A DNA stretch of 64,000 bases from Ostreococcus mediterraneus (Eukaryota > Chlorophyta > Mamiellophyceae > Mamiellales > Bathycoccaceae): positions 62,001 through 126,000 of the forward strand of contig WMKK01000019.1 in assembly GCA_012295225.1 (NCBI GenBank), in the 5' to 3' direction. Shown here in pieces: positions 47,703-57,875 of the stretch. The stretch's first letter is position 1, and each line of letters begins with the position of its first letter. Under the pieces are notes generated by a model. The model was not told the origin of the DNA. It worked only from the letters and a program-made list of their open reading frames with translations, and did not search any database. The position numbers were made by a program, and so were the translations under genes.

Positions 47703-49556
47703 ATGGCGGCTCACGCATTGTCAGCGCGTTCGAACGCTCTGCGCGCGCCCTCGCACGCGCGCGCCGGCGCGAATCGCTCGCGCACGAGGTCGGTGAATAT
47801 TCGCGCGCACGGCGTGGGTCCAGGCGGCGGCGCACACGTGAGCTCGGTGAAGGATTTAAAAGGGAAGCGGGCGTCGACGGGCGTCGGCGGCTGGGAGGAC
47901 GCGAGCGCGGGCGCGGCGGCGAGTGGGCGTAAGAAGGTGTACGTGGAGACGTATGGGTGTCAAATGAATGTGAATGATAGTGAGGTGATGATGTCGGTGT
48001 TGAAGGATGCTGGGTATGATGCGACGGAGGATGTGAATGGGGCGAATGTTATTTTGATTAATACGTGCGCGATTCGGGACAAAGCAGAGGCGAAGATTTG
48101 GCAGCGATTGGCGTATTTTCGGTCGCTAGGGAATGGTAAGAAGAAGATGGAAAAACCTGTGGTTGGGGTTTTGGGATGTATGGCGGAGCGCGTGAAGGAA
48201 AAGTTGCTTGAGGCGGACCGATTGGCGGATATCGTCGCCGGGCCAGACGCGTACCGGGACTTGCCTAATTTAATCGAAGCCGTCGTCGGTACGGGCGAAA
48301 AGGCGATGAATGTGCAATTGAGCGTGGAAGAAACGTATGCAGATATTATTCCCGTGCGCGAAGCCGGGTCGCATAGTGCATTTGTGACAATTATGCGTGG
48401 ATGTGACAACGCGTGCGCGTTTTGCATCGTGCCGTATACGCGCGGGCGCGAACGTTCGCGCGACTTGGCGTCTATTTTGTACGAAGTGCGCTTGTTAAGT
48501 GAGCAGGGTGTGAAGGAGGTGACGTTGCTCGGGCAAAACGTCAACTCGTATGCCGCGCCGGTGCACGCACAGACGGACTTTTTGAGTGGACTGCGCGGCG
48601 AGGACACTGACCCCATCGCCGCCGTCGCGAGTGCCTCAACGGCTGGCTTAGCGAGTGCCAGTGGGTCCGCATTCGCTGGATACGCCGATGGATTTGCGTC
48701 GAGATATGATGCCGAACGTAAGCGTGAAGGCACTATTCAATTCGCCGAATTGCTCGACAAGGTGGCGGCGATTGATCCGGAAATGCGCATTCGATTTACG
48801 TCGCCGCACCCCAAGGATTTCCCCGACGACGTCTTAAAGGTGATTCGCGATCGTCCGAACGTGTCCAAGTGCCTGCACATGCCTTGCCAAAGCGGTTCAT
48901 CAGAGACTCTCGAACGCATGGCTCGAGGTTACACGCGTGAGTCGTACATTGCGCTCATTGAACGCGTCAAGACGATGATTCCTGGATGCGCAGTCACCAC
49001 GGATGTCATCAGCGGCTTTTGCGGCGAAACCGAGGAAAATCACAAAGACACCGTGTCTTTGATGACCAAAATTGGTTACGAGCAAGCATTCATGTTCGCG
49101 TACAGCGAACGTGAGGGAACAGCAGCGGCGCGTCATCAAAAGGATGACGTACCCGAAGACGTCAAGCAGCGCCGTCTTCAAGAAGTCATCGACGCCTTTA
49201 GAGCGCAAGCGGCAATCAAGCAAGAGTTAGAAATCGGTTCCACCCACTGCGTCATCGTCGAAGGCCCGAGTAAGAAGAATCCCGATGAATTCACTGGCAG
49301 AACGGACACTTCCAAGTGGGTGGTGTTTGAAAAGACGCAAGTTGGCCAATACGTCGGGGACGAAACCACGCCGGTGGGCGGGTCGCAAGACATTAAGCCG
49401 GGCGACTACGTCGCCGTTCGCGTCACTGGCTGCAGCACGGGTACGTTATTCGGTGAGTGCCTCGGGAAGACTTCTCTAGTTGAGTTCCAGAACCTTCACG
49501 GCGCGCAATGGACGCAACCAAAGGCGCGCGTTGAAGCCGCTGCTGGGGCTCGTTAG
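47703..49556 (+). CDS. MiaB/CDK5RAP1-type tRNA methylthiotransferase
   Basis: A radical-SAM enzyme that adds a methylthio group to i6A37 of tRNA in organelles. The N-terminal cluster domain reads YVETYGCQMNVNDSEVM, with further Cys in NTCAIRDKAE and GVLGCMAERVKE. The radical-SAM triad is in GCDNACAFCIVPYTRGRERS. A TRAM-like C-terminal domain ends near GTLFGECLG. A 60-residue Ala/Ser-rich insertion (about 48560-48720) splits the radical-SAM region, as in eukaryotic CDK5RAP1 proteins. The leader suggests plastid or mitochondrial import. Length is 617 residues and no intron is needed. Confidence 0.92.
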   Translation: MAAHALSARSNALRAPSHARAGANRSRTRSVNIRAHGVGPGGGAHVSSVKDLKGKRASTGVGGWEDASAGAAASGRKKVYVETYGCQMNVNDSEVMMSVLKDAGYDATEDVNGANVILINTCAIRDKAEAKIWQRLAYFRSLGNGKKKMEKPVVGVLGCMAERVKEKLLEADRLADIVAGPDAYRDLPNLIEAVVGTGEKAMNVQLSVEETYADIIPVREAGSHSAFVTIMRGCDNACAFCIVPYTRGRERSRDLASILYEVRLLSEQGVKEVTLLGQNVNSYAAPVHAQTDFLSGLRGEDTDPIAAVASASTAGLASASGSAFAGYADGFASRYDAERKREGTIQFAELLDKVAAIDPEMRIRFTSPHPKDFPDDVLKVIRDRPNVSKCLHMPCQSGSSETLERMARGYTRESYIALIERVKTMIPGCAVTTDVISGFCGETEENHKDTVSLMTKIGYEQAFMFAYSEREGTAAARHQKDDVPEDVKQRRLQEVIDAFRAQAAIKQELEIGSTHCVIVEGPSKKNPDEFTGRTDTSKWVVFEKTQVGQYVGDETTPVGGSQDIKPGDYVAVRVTGCSTGTLFGECLGKTSLVEFQNLHGAQWTQPKARVEAAAGAR

Positions 49557-49607
49557 ACTATTTAAACATTGTTTTCTTCGCTGTAAAAATCACAAACAAT
49601 TATATAT

Positions 49608-51414
49608 CTATACAACTTCCGGCGATGAGGCAGCGGCTGAGGCGCGATCGTAACGTCGCTTCAGTCCGAGCGCTTGTGCGACATCCGCATCGACGGTTTC
49701 ATTTTTCGAATCCACGACGCACGACACGAAGAACGGGCCCTCTTGTCCGGTGCGCGCGGTCCGCCCGCATCGATGAAGATGCATCTCCATAGATGGCGCC
49801 GCACCGTATTGCACCACATGATGAAGCTTTGGAAAATCAATCCCACGCGCGGCGAGGTCGGTGCACACGCATACGGCTAAATCACCCGATATGAAATCAT
49901 CGAGCACGACGCCGCGCTCCTTGGCTTTACCGTGAAACGCGAGGGCGGTGATTTCGCTTTCGTCAAGTTTAGTGACAAGTTCATCCGCTTCTTCGGGAGA
50001 ATTCGCAAAAATTAAAGCCTTGAAGCGTTTACGTCGCGCCAGCGCTTGAATCAAGGCATTAAACTTGGCATCTTCGCCGGCGACGTCGTCCACACGCACT
50101 TCCAGTTGCGGGTGCACGCGTCCAAATTGCGTGGTTGAAATCCACTCCAACTCCCCTGGGAAAGCCTCTAAAAGGGGCTGAGCCTCGCGCATCGTCGCTG
50201 CCGCGAATATATACTGCACTGGAATATCAAATTTATTCACACCAGTTCCTGAGTACGTCATCGAGATGAGCTCGGCGACGTCGGCGCCAAAACCGCTCGA
50301 CAACATTTCATCCGCTTCGTCGACGACGACGTGACACAGCCGACCGAGCAACACCCACTCTTCTTTGATAAGCTTGAGCAAACGCGCTGGCGTGCACACT
50401 AAAATATCCGCAGCTCGAAACTCAGGTATTGCCTCGACGTCACCGTCTAATTTTGTCGATTTACCCGCCTTGGTGGTTGACTTTTTCTTCACCCCCTTAG
50501 CCGCGGGTTTCACGAGCTTCTTCTCCTTGCCAACCAACGAAAACACTTGCGGCGTTGGTAGACCTTNATTCGTGCACCAACTCGCCGCAAGCTGCGCTGA
50601 ATACGTCACTTGTTTCCCTAGCTCAACATTCGGCACGAGAACGACGGCGGCTGGGCAACACCGCCCCGATCGTTTGGTCCCGCGGCGACCGGGCTCGGTC
50701 ATTTGCGCCAAAATTGGCAACAAGTAGGAAAACGTCTTCCCGCTCCCTGTTTCGGCTAATATCGCGACATTCTTTTGCTCTAGAATCACAGGTAACGCTA
50801 AACGTTGAATTTCTGTCGTGCGCTTCAACCCCGCTTCGCGCATGGCGACGACGGCGCGTTCAGGCATGCCCGCGCGCGCAAAGGCGCTCACGGGTTCGCG
50901 AGACGCGTCCTCGTCGCCATAAAATCGACCTTCATACCGCGCACGTGCATCGTCTTCAGCCTTTTTAGCCTCGCGCTTACGTCGAGATATTTCCCACGGT
51001 CGTTCAGCGCCGCGCTTATACCCTCCAGCGCGCGTATCCGACGCCGCCGTCGTCTCCCCCGGACCGACGTCGTCGTCGCTCGCCGCGGTAGCCTTCTTCT
51101 TTCGCGCATCCACACTCGGCGTCTCACCCATCAACCGCGCCCAACCAGAAAGCTCTTCATCCACACCCCAATATTTATCCTCACCCTCCCCGCGCGAATT
51201 CGCCGCCGATCCCTGTCGCCTCCGCTCCGCCGCCTCGGTGCGTCGCATCAACGTCGTCGCATCCACCGCCCGAAATCCCTTCATCGACCCATCATTCTCA
51301 TCCAAACCAGCCTTATCACCCGCCGCGCGACGTTGCGTCTTATTCTCTAATTTATTATACCGCGCATCGCGCGTGCTCGACCACGAACGACGCGCATTGG
51401 TATTCGTAGAACCT

Positions 51415-51447
<33 letters not shown>

Positions 51448-51689
51448 TCCTCCGCGTTCGCATCCTCCGTCCCACCGTACGCACTCCTCCGTCCTCGCCC
51501 TGGCGACGACGACGCCGCGGACGCGCGCAGCGCGCGAACGCGTTGAAACCAACCGCCGCCAGCCGTGACGACATCGATTCGTCGTCTCGCCACCACCACC
51601 GTCGCCGTTCGCGCGCGATACCACGACGACGACGACGACGACGACGACGTCGACGCTATCGTCACCGGCATCCTCGGCGCCGCGCACAT
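49608..51689 (-). CDS. DEAD-box RNA helicase, organelle-targeted
   Basis: A 693-residue DEAD-box helicase with a long disordered leader (polyserine and a Gly run from a CCG repeat). Motifs in order: Q motif GLKRTTEIQRLALPVILEQ, Walker A AETGSGKT (about 310), VCTPARLL, VVVDEADEML (about 453), motif III AAT, and motif VI HRCGRTARTGQ. The Lys/Ser-rich insertion around KPAAKGVKKKSTTKAGKS is unusual and separates motifs I and II. It probably acts in plastid rRNA maturation, like plant RH22/RH39-type helicases; that is an inference. One ambiguous base (50567) leaves one residue undefined. ATG 51689 is used, because the longer frame starts with GTG. Confidence 0.87.
51411..51448 (+). repeat. CCG trinucleotide run in the helicase leader
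   Basis: A run of CCG units encoding a Gly tract on the minus strand, within the disordered N-terminal part of the DEAD-box helicase. It is probably variable in length. Confidence 0.85.
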
Positions 51690-52124
51690 CCTCGACGTCG
51701 GCGTCGACGAATGGCGACGACGCGGGCGCCCGCGCGCGGCCACGGATTCCACGTGTTCACCTAAACCCTACATAAACCCTACGTCCACATACTATACCAA
51801 CCCAAACACCCATACCACCACGTCCCATAACCCCACCAGGTCCCCCATGGTCGTCCGTATCCCATATACGACCACGTATACGTCCTATATAGCGCTCACA
51901 TAAAATCAACACACGACCGACGCCCCCCTAAAGCGACGCTCGAGCGGGTCCCCTCGTCGGGGCTTAGGGCTTTCCCATCGACGACACTTTGCACCGCGCG
52001 TGCATCGCCCGACCGTCGACCGTCGCCCGTCGCCCGTCCACCCACACGCCCGCACACGAATCGTTCGTTCCATCGCGGCGATCGCCCGAGCGCGACGTAC
52101 GCGACACTTTTTTTTTCGTTCGCC

Positions 52125-52850
52125 ATGATGACGACGACGACGATGGCGTCGACGGCGCGACCGACGCGCGCGGCGACGCGCGCGGTGACGACGGCGCGAC
52201 CGAGCGCGGCGCTCACGGCGCGCGTGGCGATGCGAGGGAAATCTGTGGCGTCGTTCGCGGTGGCGCAGACCGCGGCGTGCGCGCGCACGGGCGTCATCAC
52301 GCGCGCGGCGTACACGCACACGAACAAGAAGGGTTTGAGCCAGTTTGTCGAGCGCGTGGGCGCGGGACAGATGAAGAATGATTTGATTCCGTTTCGCGTT
52401 GGGATGACGGTGAAAGTGGGCGTGACCGTGATTGAAGGCGCGAAGACGCGCGTGCAGCCGTACGAGGGTGTTGTGATTGCGATTCATCGCTCTGGCGTGG
52501 CGAGCACGGTGACGGTGCGCAAGTCGATGCAAGGGTTTGGCGTGGAGCGCGTGTTTCCGATTCATTCTCCGTTGTGTACGTTTGAAGAGGTTCGTGGTGC
52601 GGGTAAGCCCGTGGTGCGTCGCGCGAAGTTGTTCTACTTGCGCAACTTGGTTGGTAAGCAAGCCAAGTTGAAGACGCGATTCGTGGCGAAGAAGGAGGGT
52701 TTGAGCCGGTTTGAGGTGAAGATGCAAGCGTTGCGCGCCGAGGAAGCCGCGGCGCAAGCCAAGGCGGATGCGGCGGCAGCGGCGGCAGCGGCGGCGGAAG
52801 CTGCTGCGGCGGCGGCGGCGGAAGCACCAGCGGCGGAAGAATCCGCGTAG
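52125..52850 (+). CDS. Plastid ribosomal protein bL19c
   Basis: A 241-residue precursor with a Thr/Ala/Arg-rich transit peptide (about 1-65). The bL19 core follows: FRVGMTVKVGVTVIEGAKTR, then YEGVVIAIHRSGVASTVTVR and FGVERVFPIHSP, ending with RRAKLFYLRNLVGK. bL19 sits at the subunit interface of the bacterial-type ribosome. The tail has an unusual poly-Ala/Glu extension of about 35 residues that bacterial L19 lacks. Codon use (AAG, GTG, CGC) is that of an abundant protein. Confidence 0.93.
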   Translation: MMTTTTMASTARPTRAATRAVTTARPSAALTARVAMRGKSVASFAVAQTAACARTGVITRAAYTHTNKKGLSQFVERVGAGQMKNDLIPFRVGMTVKVGVTVIEGAKTRVQPYEGVVIAIHRSGVASTVTVRKSMQGFGVERVFPIHSPLCTFEEVRGAGKPVVRRAKLFYLRNLVGKQAKLKTRFVAKKEGLSRFEVKMQALRAEEAAAQAKADAAAAAAAAAEAAAAAAAEAPAAEESA

Positions 52851-53378
52851 GCACGTGGGTGGTGTGTGCGTTGACGATTGCGTCGACGACGAGGCGGCGC
52901 TTGGCGTCTCCCCGTCCCGACGCGTCGGCGCGCGCGCACGCGGCTTAAATCCTACACGTACCATTCTTTCTCACATCTCTAGGCAACTATAAAACAGCCA
53001 TGATGGGACATAACGACGACATTGCGCGCACACACACACAAAATGTGCGTGTCGCGCGGCGTTTGTTCCTTTGTGGTGGAAACCCACCCGTTCAGCGCGC
53101 GTTCACGCGGGTATTTAGCAACGTAAAAAGTTTCGTACGAGTACACGTACACACTTGTGATTCATTAAACAAACACATACATCGCAAATCATAAATCACA
53201 CGCACATTACACATCACATCGCACGTATCCAAAACAAATCAAACCGCGCTCGAGACGCCGCCTCGTGGGTCAACGTCGCGCGCGGAGCGCGCCCACTCGC
53301 CACTGTACGTCGCGCACACACACGCACACACACACACGCAAACGCAACACACACAAACACACAGTCGCACCGCACGCC
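52851..53378. other. Intergenic and SKP1 5' leader with CA-rich tracts
   Basis: About 530 bases between the L19 and SKP1 genes. The left half is ordinary GC-rich sequence. From 53020 it holds several CACACA tracts and AT-richer stretches. The right end, just before the SKP1 ATG, is a long CA/CG repeat. No gene is seen. Confidence 0.4.
53311..53364 (+). repeat. CA-dinucleotide-rich tract in the SKP1 leader
   Basis: An imperfect run of CACACG/CACACA units lying directly upstream of the SKP1 start codon, so it is probably transcribed as 5' UTR. It contains almost no G or T on this strand and could reduce secondary structure in the leader. Confidence 0.75.
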
Positions 53379-54094
53379 ATGGCAAACACCATCACGTTGC
53401 GCTCGAGCGACGACGAAACCTTTGAAGTCGAAGAAGAAGTGGCCTTGTACGTTTGGAATTCACGTGTGTGTGACTCGAATATCGCGCGTCGCGCGTCGTG
53501 TGTGCGTACGTGCGCGTGACTGACCGCATGCGATGCGATTGTTTTCACGCGCGTAGTTTGTCGGAGACGATTCGTTCGATCATTGAAGGTACGTGGCGCC
53601 GAGAGAAGCGCGAGAGAGAGCTAGGCTGATCTCAGTCTCATCCGTCGCGTCGCCGGCGTATGTTTTCGTCGTCGCTGCGCCTGGACGACCGCGACGCGAG
53701 CGAGAAACTGACCAGTTTGTATTTCTATCGCACGATAGATACGGAGAACGACGCCGCGGTGCCGCTCCCGAACGTCTCGGCGAAGATTTTAAGCAAGGTG
53801 ATTGAATTTTCCAAGTTTCAAGTCAAGGCGAAGAAAGAAAACGAATCCGAGGCAAAGATTAAAGAGTTTAACAACGAGTTCGTCAAGGTGGATCAAGCGA
53901 CGTTATTTGAAATCATTCTCGCGGCGAATTACTTGAACATGAAGGGTTTGTTAGATTTAACGTGCATGACGGTGGCGAATATGATGAAGGGCAAGACGCC
54001 GGAGGAGATTCGTAAGACGTTCAACATTAAGAATGATTTCACCGCCGAAGAGGAGGAAGAAGTGCGCAAGGAAAACCAATGGGCGTTTGATTAG
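53379..54094 (+). CDS. SKP1: SKP1, SCF ubiquitin ligase adaptor (three exons)
   Basis: Links F-box proteins to cullin 1. Exons are 53379-53446, 53557-53588 and 53739-54094, giving 151 residues. The middle exon is only 32 bases and encodes [10 protein letters not shown], the second half of the VAF/LSET junction. The C-terminal half has the family core: [40 protein letters not shown] and [17 protein letters not shown], ending in NQWAFD. The introns (110 and 150 bp) have donors GTACGT, CTGAC branch sites 37 and 31 nt from the acceptors and acceptors TAG. Phases 2 and 1 fit exactly. Confidence 0.94.
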
Positions 54095-54400
54095 GGTGTG
54101 TTGCATTTCACGCCGACGCCGCCCACGACAATGACGACAACGACAACGACAATGAGAACAACTTTGACGCGCCGAGCGCGCTTCGACGCCCAGACGTCGT
54201 CGATACGCGAAAGCCATCAAAGACGACAACGACAACGACAACGATTACAGTTGACCACGCATCGGGCATCGCTCGTACATCGCAACGACGCACCGACGCA
54301 CCATAGATTTAGAAACACACAGCCTGTACATACGAAGAATACTCTTGCGATTTACGCGGACAGACGGTTGGCTAAGCGACGTCACAGCGCGCCTCCACAC

Positions 54401-54946
54401 ATGTTGCGCCGTACCATCACGCACGCCATCGCACGCCGCACCGCGGCAACGCGCGCAATGTCGTCCGCGACGACGTCGAACGTTTGGATGGGCTACGCCC
54501 CCGTCCCAGACACCCCAGGTGCGAACACGCGAAGACGAAAGACTCGAATAGGCTCCCTGTGCAGAGACAATAAAAAGTCATAAACACTGACGACGGCGTG
54601 CGCACACGTAGATGGATTCACCGCGCGCTTCGCGGTATCCGCAGAAAATCCGAACGGTGTGGATGTCATCATGGAAAAGTGGGCGAAAGGATCGGCGGAA
54701 CCGCCGCACTCGCACCCTGGCGATGACATGACGGTGGTTGTCGAAGGCAAGATGGCGGTGCAATTTTTTACAAAGTCGAGCGATGGCTCTCTCGTCAAGG
54801 ATGGAGAGCCGTTGATTTTGAATAAGGGTGACGCGGGGCATATTGATGGTGGACGCATTCACGATGCGACTTATCTTGAGGACTGCAAACTTGTATACGT
54901 GCATGATAAGTCGTTTGGGTTTGTTAATCAACCGAGCGGAAAGTAA
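54401..54946 (+). CDS. Single-domain cupin protein (two exons)
   Basis: A 150-residue protein with a short basic, Ala/Thr-rich leader (possible mitochondrial presequence; a later ATG in RAMSSATTS is an alternative start). Exon 1 is 54401-54518, exon 2 is 54612-54946, joined in phase 1 to give PVPDTPDGFTARFAV. The cupin barrel shows EPPHSHPGDDMTVVVEGKM (metal His pair) and NKGDAGHIDGGRIHDATYL (third His). The 93-bp intron has donor GTGCGA and CTGAC 25 nt from the acceptor. The function is unknown; such cupins bind metals and small ligands or act as dioxygenases. Confidence 0.8.
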
Positions 54947-55067
54947 TAATAGGCGGTTGGCGGCAACGTTGGTATTGATTCGTATTACATAATATTTCGA
55001 TAGCAGTAATAATAATAATATTGGCGCATTGGTTTCTTTTACGTGTGTGTGTCTTCTGCATCGTCGC

Positions 55068-56351
55068 TCACAAGTATTCAACGGGCTTCATGGGCGCAAG
55101 TTCGGGGAGTTCAATTTCAATCTCAATAGTCTCCTCGGTCCCTTTGGCGGCGAACGACTTCGCACTTACGGTCCAAGGTCCCTTGGCATCGCGCACATCG
55201 TCGCCTTTCGATTTGAGCTCGCCCTTGGTGATTAACTCTGCGACGGATTTCATCGCTAACTCAAAGCATTGCAACTCGATAATCGCCGGGCGCGAAATCT
55301 CCAAATTATCGCCAGTTTCTTCGTCCAGGCCAATTTTGAAAAATAGCGGCCAAAGCGCGCCATCAATTTCGCCCTCGGCGGGGGTTAAGGGCCAACCGTA
55401 GAGCTCTGATGCGTCGAGATCTTCAAACGGAGTCTCTGGCGCGGAGGCGTACATGCATGTCTGTCCTTCGACGCTCGCCTCGACATCTTCATTACCATTC
55501 TCTACCTCATACGCCGCCTGCGACGCGGTCAGTGTTTTGTGCACGGTGAATCCAAAATTCTCATTCTCCAAGTCTCCATCTACGGCTACGAAAGCCGTGA
55601 GCTTCATCGTCAAATCGTCGCGAAGCTTCAAGCGATATTGCACCTTCACCGGTCGACGACCCGCCAACGCCTCCCACGGCGCGCACTTCACAAAATCCGC
55701 CGCGGCGCCAAACAAAGACGCACCAAACTCTGGAGTAAATCCATCGACGGATTCCATGAGCCCAGGCAAATGCTGCGTGCCCCAATTCGCATCCTCTGGA
55801 GCGTACTTTGGCTCAATTTGCCCTCGAATCACCGCCTCAATAATCTCCTTTGGCACCGGTGCAAACGCACATCGCTCGATCCCAAGCTTTGCAAATCCTT
55901 CTCTACATCCTTCCACGTACGCACATCCATCAAAACTATCCCACTTGTCGTTCTCACCCACCAACGCCCGCGCCGTCGACGTGCACGCCACGCGCACCTC
56001 CTTCGGCGCCGCTCTCGCCTTATTCCTCTCATGCGCCTTGCTCGAATTCAACACGTGCGGCGCGGCGATAACTTTCGACACAAAGTCTACAACCTCTTCG
56101 CACGTCGGCGGTTCGGGTCCGGCGAACACGTTCCCACGCTCGCCCGCTTCGTGCGCACAGCTCAAGAATGCCCCATCGGTGGTGCTCGTGATTAACACCA
56201 AATACGGTCTCGTCGGCAACTCCGTGCGTTCGTCGGGAAACCACGCGCGGAGCTTGTGGACGTAGACGTGCCACGTCTCATCGCCGGCCGGCGCGGTCAT
56301 GCGGCGCGTCGCGGATCGTCGCAGACTCGCCCGAGCGTCAATGTGAAGCAT
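55068..56351 (-). CDS. Conserved protein resembling DUF6930/DUF7309
   Basis: A 427-residue soluble protein. The N-terminal part (WHVYVHKLRAWFP, TRPYLVLITSTTDGAF and CEEVVDFVSKVIAAPHVLN, then PKEVRVACT) resembles the DUF6930-type domain of bacteria and plants, with low certainty. The rest has no family I recognise, though GAAADFVKCAPWEALAGRRP and the acidic final third look conserved. There is no targeting signal or membrane segment. I used ATG 56351; the open frame begins ten codons earlier with GTG. It is divergent from the TruA gene, 50 bp away. Confidence 0.45.
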   Translation of the reverse strand: MLHIDARASLRRSATRRMTAPAGDETWHVYVHKLRAWFPDERTELPTRPYLVLITSTTDGAFLSCAHEAGERGNVFAGPEPPTCEEVVDFVSKVIAAPHVLNSSKAHERNKARAAPKEVRVACTSTARALVGENDKWDSFDGCAYVEGCREGFAKLGIERCAFAPVPKEIIEAVIRGQIEPKYAPEDANWGTQHLPGLMESVDGFTPEFGASLFGAAADFVKCAPWEALAGRRPVKVQYRLKLRDDLTMKLTAFVAVDGDLENENFGFTVHKTLTASQAAYEVENGNEDVEASVEGQTCMYASAPETPFEDLDASELYGWPLTPAEGEIDGALWPLFFKIGLDEETGDNLEISRPAIIELQCFELAMKSVAELITKGELKSKGDDVRDAKGPWTVSAKSFAAKGTEETIEIEIELPELAPMKPVEYL

Positions 56352-56400
56352 GCGTTCGAGGTCACGCAGCGTTATCGACACTTTTCAACGCGCGCGCGCG

Positions 56401-57594
56401 ATGACGAGCGCCCAGGGCGCGCCGAGCGCGACGCGTGCGATGCGTTCGTCGCGTTCGTCGCGCGCGAGCGCGAGCGGCGCGCGCGAGGCGCGACAGCGGC
56501 GAACGATGGTGACGATGTTTGGGACTTTAATGCGCCGTCGCGCTCGCGCGCGCTGCGCACGGGCGATGGATAGCTTCGACGTCGGTGGCGATCGCGCAGA
56601 CGGTGCGGATGAACCCACGTGTGTGTACGGCGAAGGTGATTGGCGAAACGCCGCGTTTGAGGCATCCATGGGTGCGTCTCAATTGGATGCGCATGAAGCG
56701 CTCGAGCGCGTCAAGACGTACGCGATGAAAGTGTCGTACGACGGCGAACGATACGTCGGATTCCAATACCAAGGCGAGACAAAGAAGACGATTCAGGGTG
56801 AACTCGAACGATGTCTGATGAAACTCACGGGGAATGATCGAGATGGGTTGAAATTAGGCGCGAGTGGACGCACGGATTCTGGCGTGCACGCGCGCGGCCA
56901 AATCGTGCACTTTTACGCCAAGAAACCGCTTGAGGATTTACGACGGGCGAAAAAGGCTATGAATGGCATGCTTCCTGATGACATACGCGTGGATGAGTTC
57001 TGGGAACCCCATCCGTTGTTTCACGCAAGGTTTCATGCCACGCGTAAGACGTATTGGTATTATTTGGACGCGCGTGAAACCGCCGACGCGTTTTCGCGCA
57101 AGTACGCCCATCAAGTCGGTTGGAAACCGCCCGACTTGGACATACTACGGCAAGCGTGTTCCATGCTCGTCGGTACGATGGATTATCAGTCATTTTGCAA
57201 CACATCGCGAGACAAGGCGAAGAATGAAACGCAAAATACTGTGCGTACGATTTATCGAATGGACGTCGTCGAGGAGCCGCACACGGGATTGGTGCGCGTC
57301 GAAGTCGAAGGCAGCGGGTTCCTATATCGTCAAGTTCGTAACATGATTGGCGCCTTACTCGTCGTCGCCACGGGAAGGTATTCATTCGATGATTTGCAGC
57401 GCATAATTGACGCGAAAGATCGTAAAATTGCCCCCATGGGAGCGCCAGCGAAGGGTTTGTTTTTAATGCGCGTCGATTATCCAAAACGCGTATTGACGCC
57501 GCCGGTTGGTCGCGACGGAGACGGCGACGACGACGACGACGACGACGTCGTCGCCGCCGCGCCAAGTCATGAAGACTACAGTGATGAAGAATAG
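56401..57594 (+). CDS. TruA-family tRNA pseudouridine synthase
   Basis: A 397-residue enzyme that isomerises uridines, most often positions 38-40 of tRNA. After an Arg/Ser-rich leader (possible organellar or nuclear signal) the TruA core begins at YAMKVSYDGERYVGFQYQ. The catalytic Asp is in GASGRTDSGVHARGQ. ETQNTVRTIYRMDV and GSGFLYRQVRNMIGALL follow, as in PUS1/PUS3-type enzymes. The C-terminus is an Asp-rich run from a GAC repeat (about 57525-57546). The start is the first ATG; the preceding GTG frame overlaps the divergent gene. Confidence 0.93.
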   Translation: MTSAQGAPSATRAMRSSRSSRASASGAREARQRRTMVTMFGTLMRRRARARCARAMDSFDVGGDRADGADEPTCVYGEGDWRNAAFEASMGASQLDAHEALERVKTYAMKVSYDGERYVGFQYQGETKKTIQGELERCLMKLTGNDRDGLKLGASGRTDSGVHARGQIVHFYAKKPLEDLRRAKKAMNGMLPDDIRVDEFWEPHPLFHARFHATRKTYWYYLDARETADAFSRKYAHQVGWKPPDLDILRQACSMLVGTMDYQSFCNTSRDKAKNETQNTVRTIYRMDVVEEPHTGLVRVEVEGSGFLYRQVRNMIGALLVVATGRYSFDDLQRIIDAKDRKIAPMGAPAKGLFLMRVDYPKRVLTPPVGRDGDGDDDDDDDVVAAAPSHEDYSDEE

Positions 57595-57875
57595 CAATCA
57601 CACATAGTCTTAGTAGCCGTAGTAGTCGTAGTAGTCGTAGAAAATGGTACAGTAGAGTAGTCGTACCGTAGCCAAACCAGTCGCGGCGCGTCGCACCACG
57701 CTCACGTCGCTCCTCGACAGCCTTCGCGCGACGCACCGCGCGCACGCATCGCACGTATTCGCATCAACACTCGCGTCGTCGCGCATCGCCGCCGACGATT
57801 CGACGTCGTCGCCACACGACGTCCCCACGACGTGTGGCGTCAGAGCACGGCGCGCGCCGCGGGCCATCGACGCCC

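Noticed and set aside
51906-52964. A 352-residue reverse frame opposite the L19 gene
   Set aside because: It is Arg/His-rich complement of the L19 coding sequence; L19 is certain on the forward strand.
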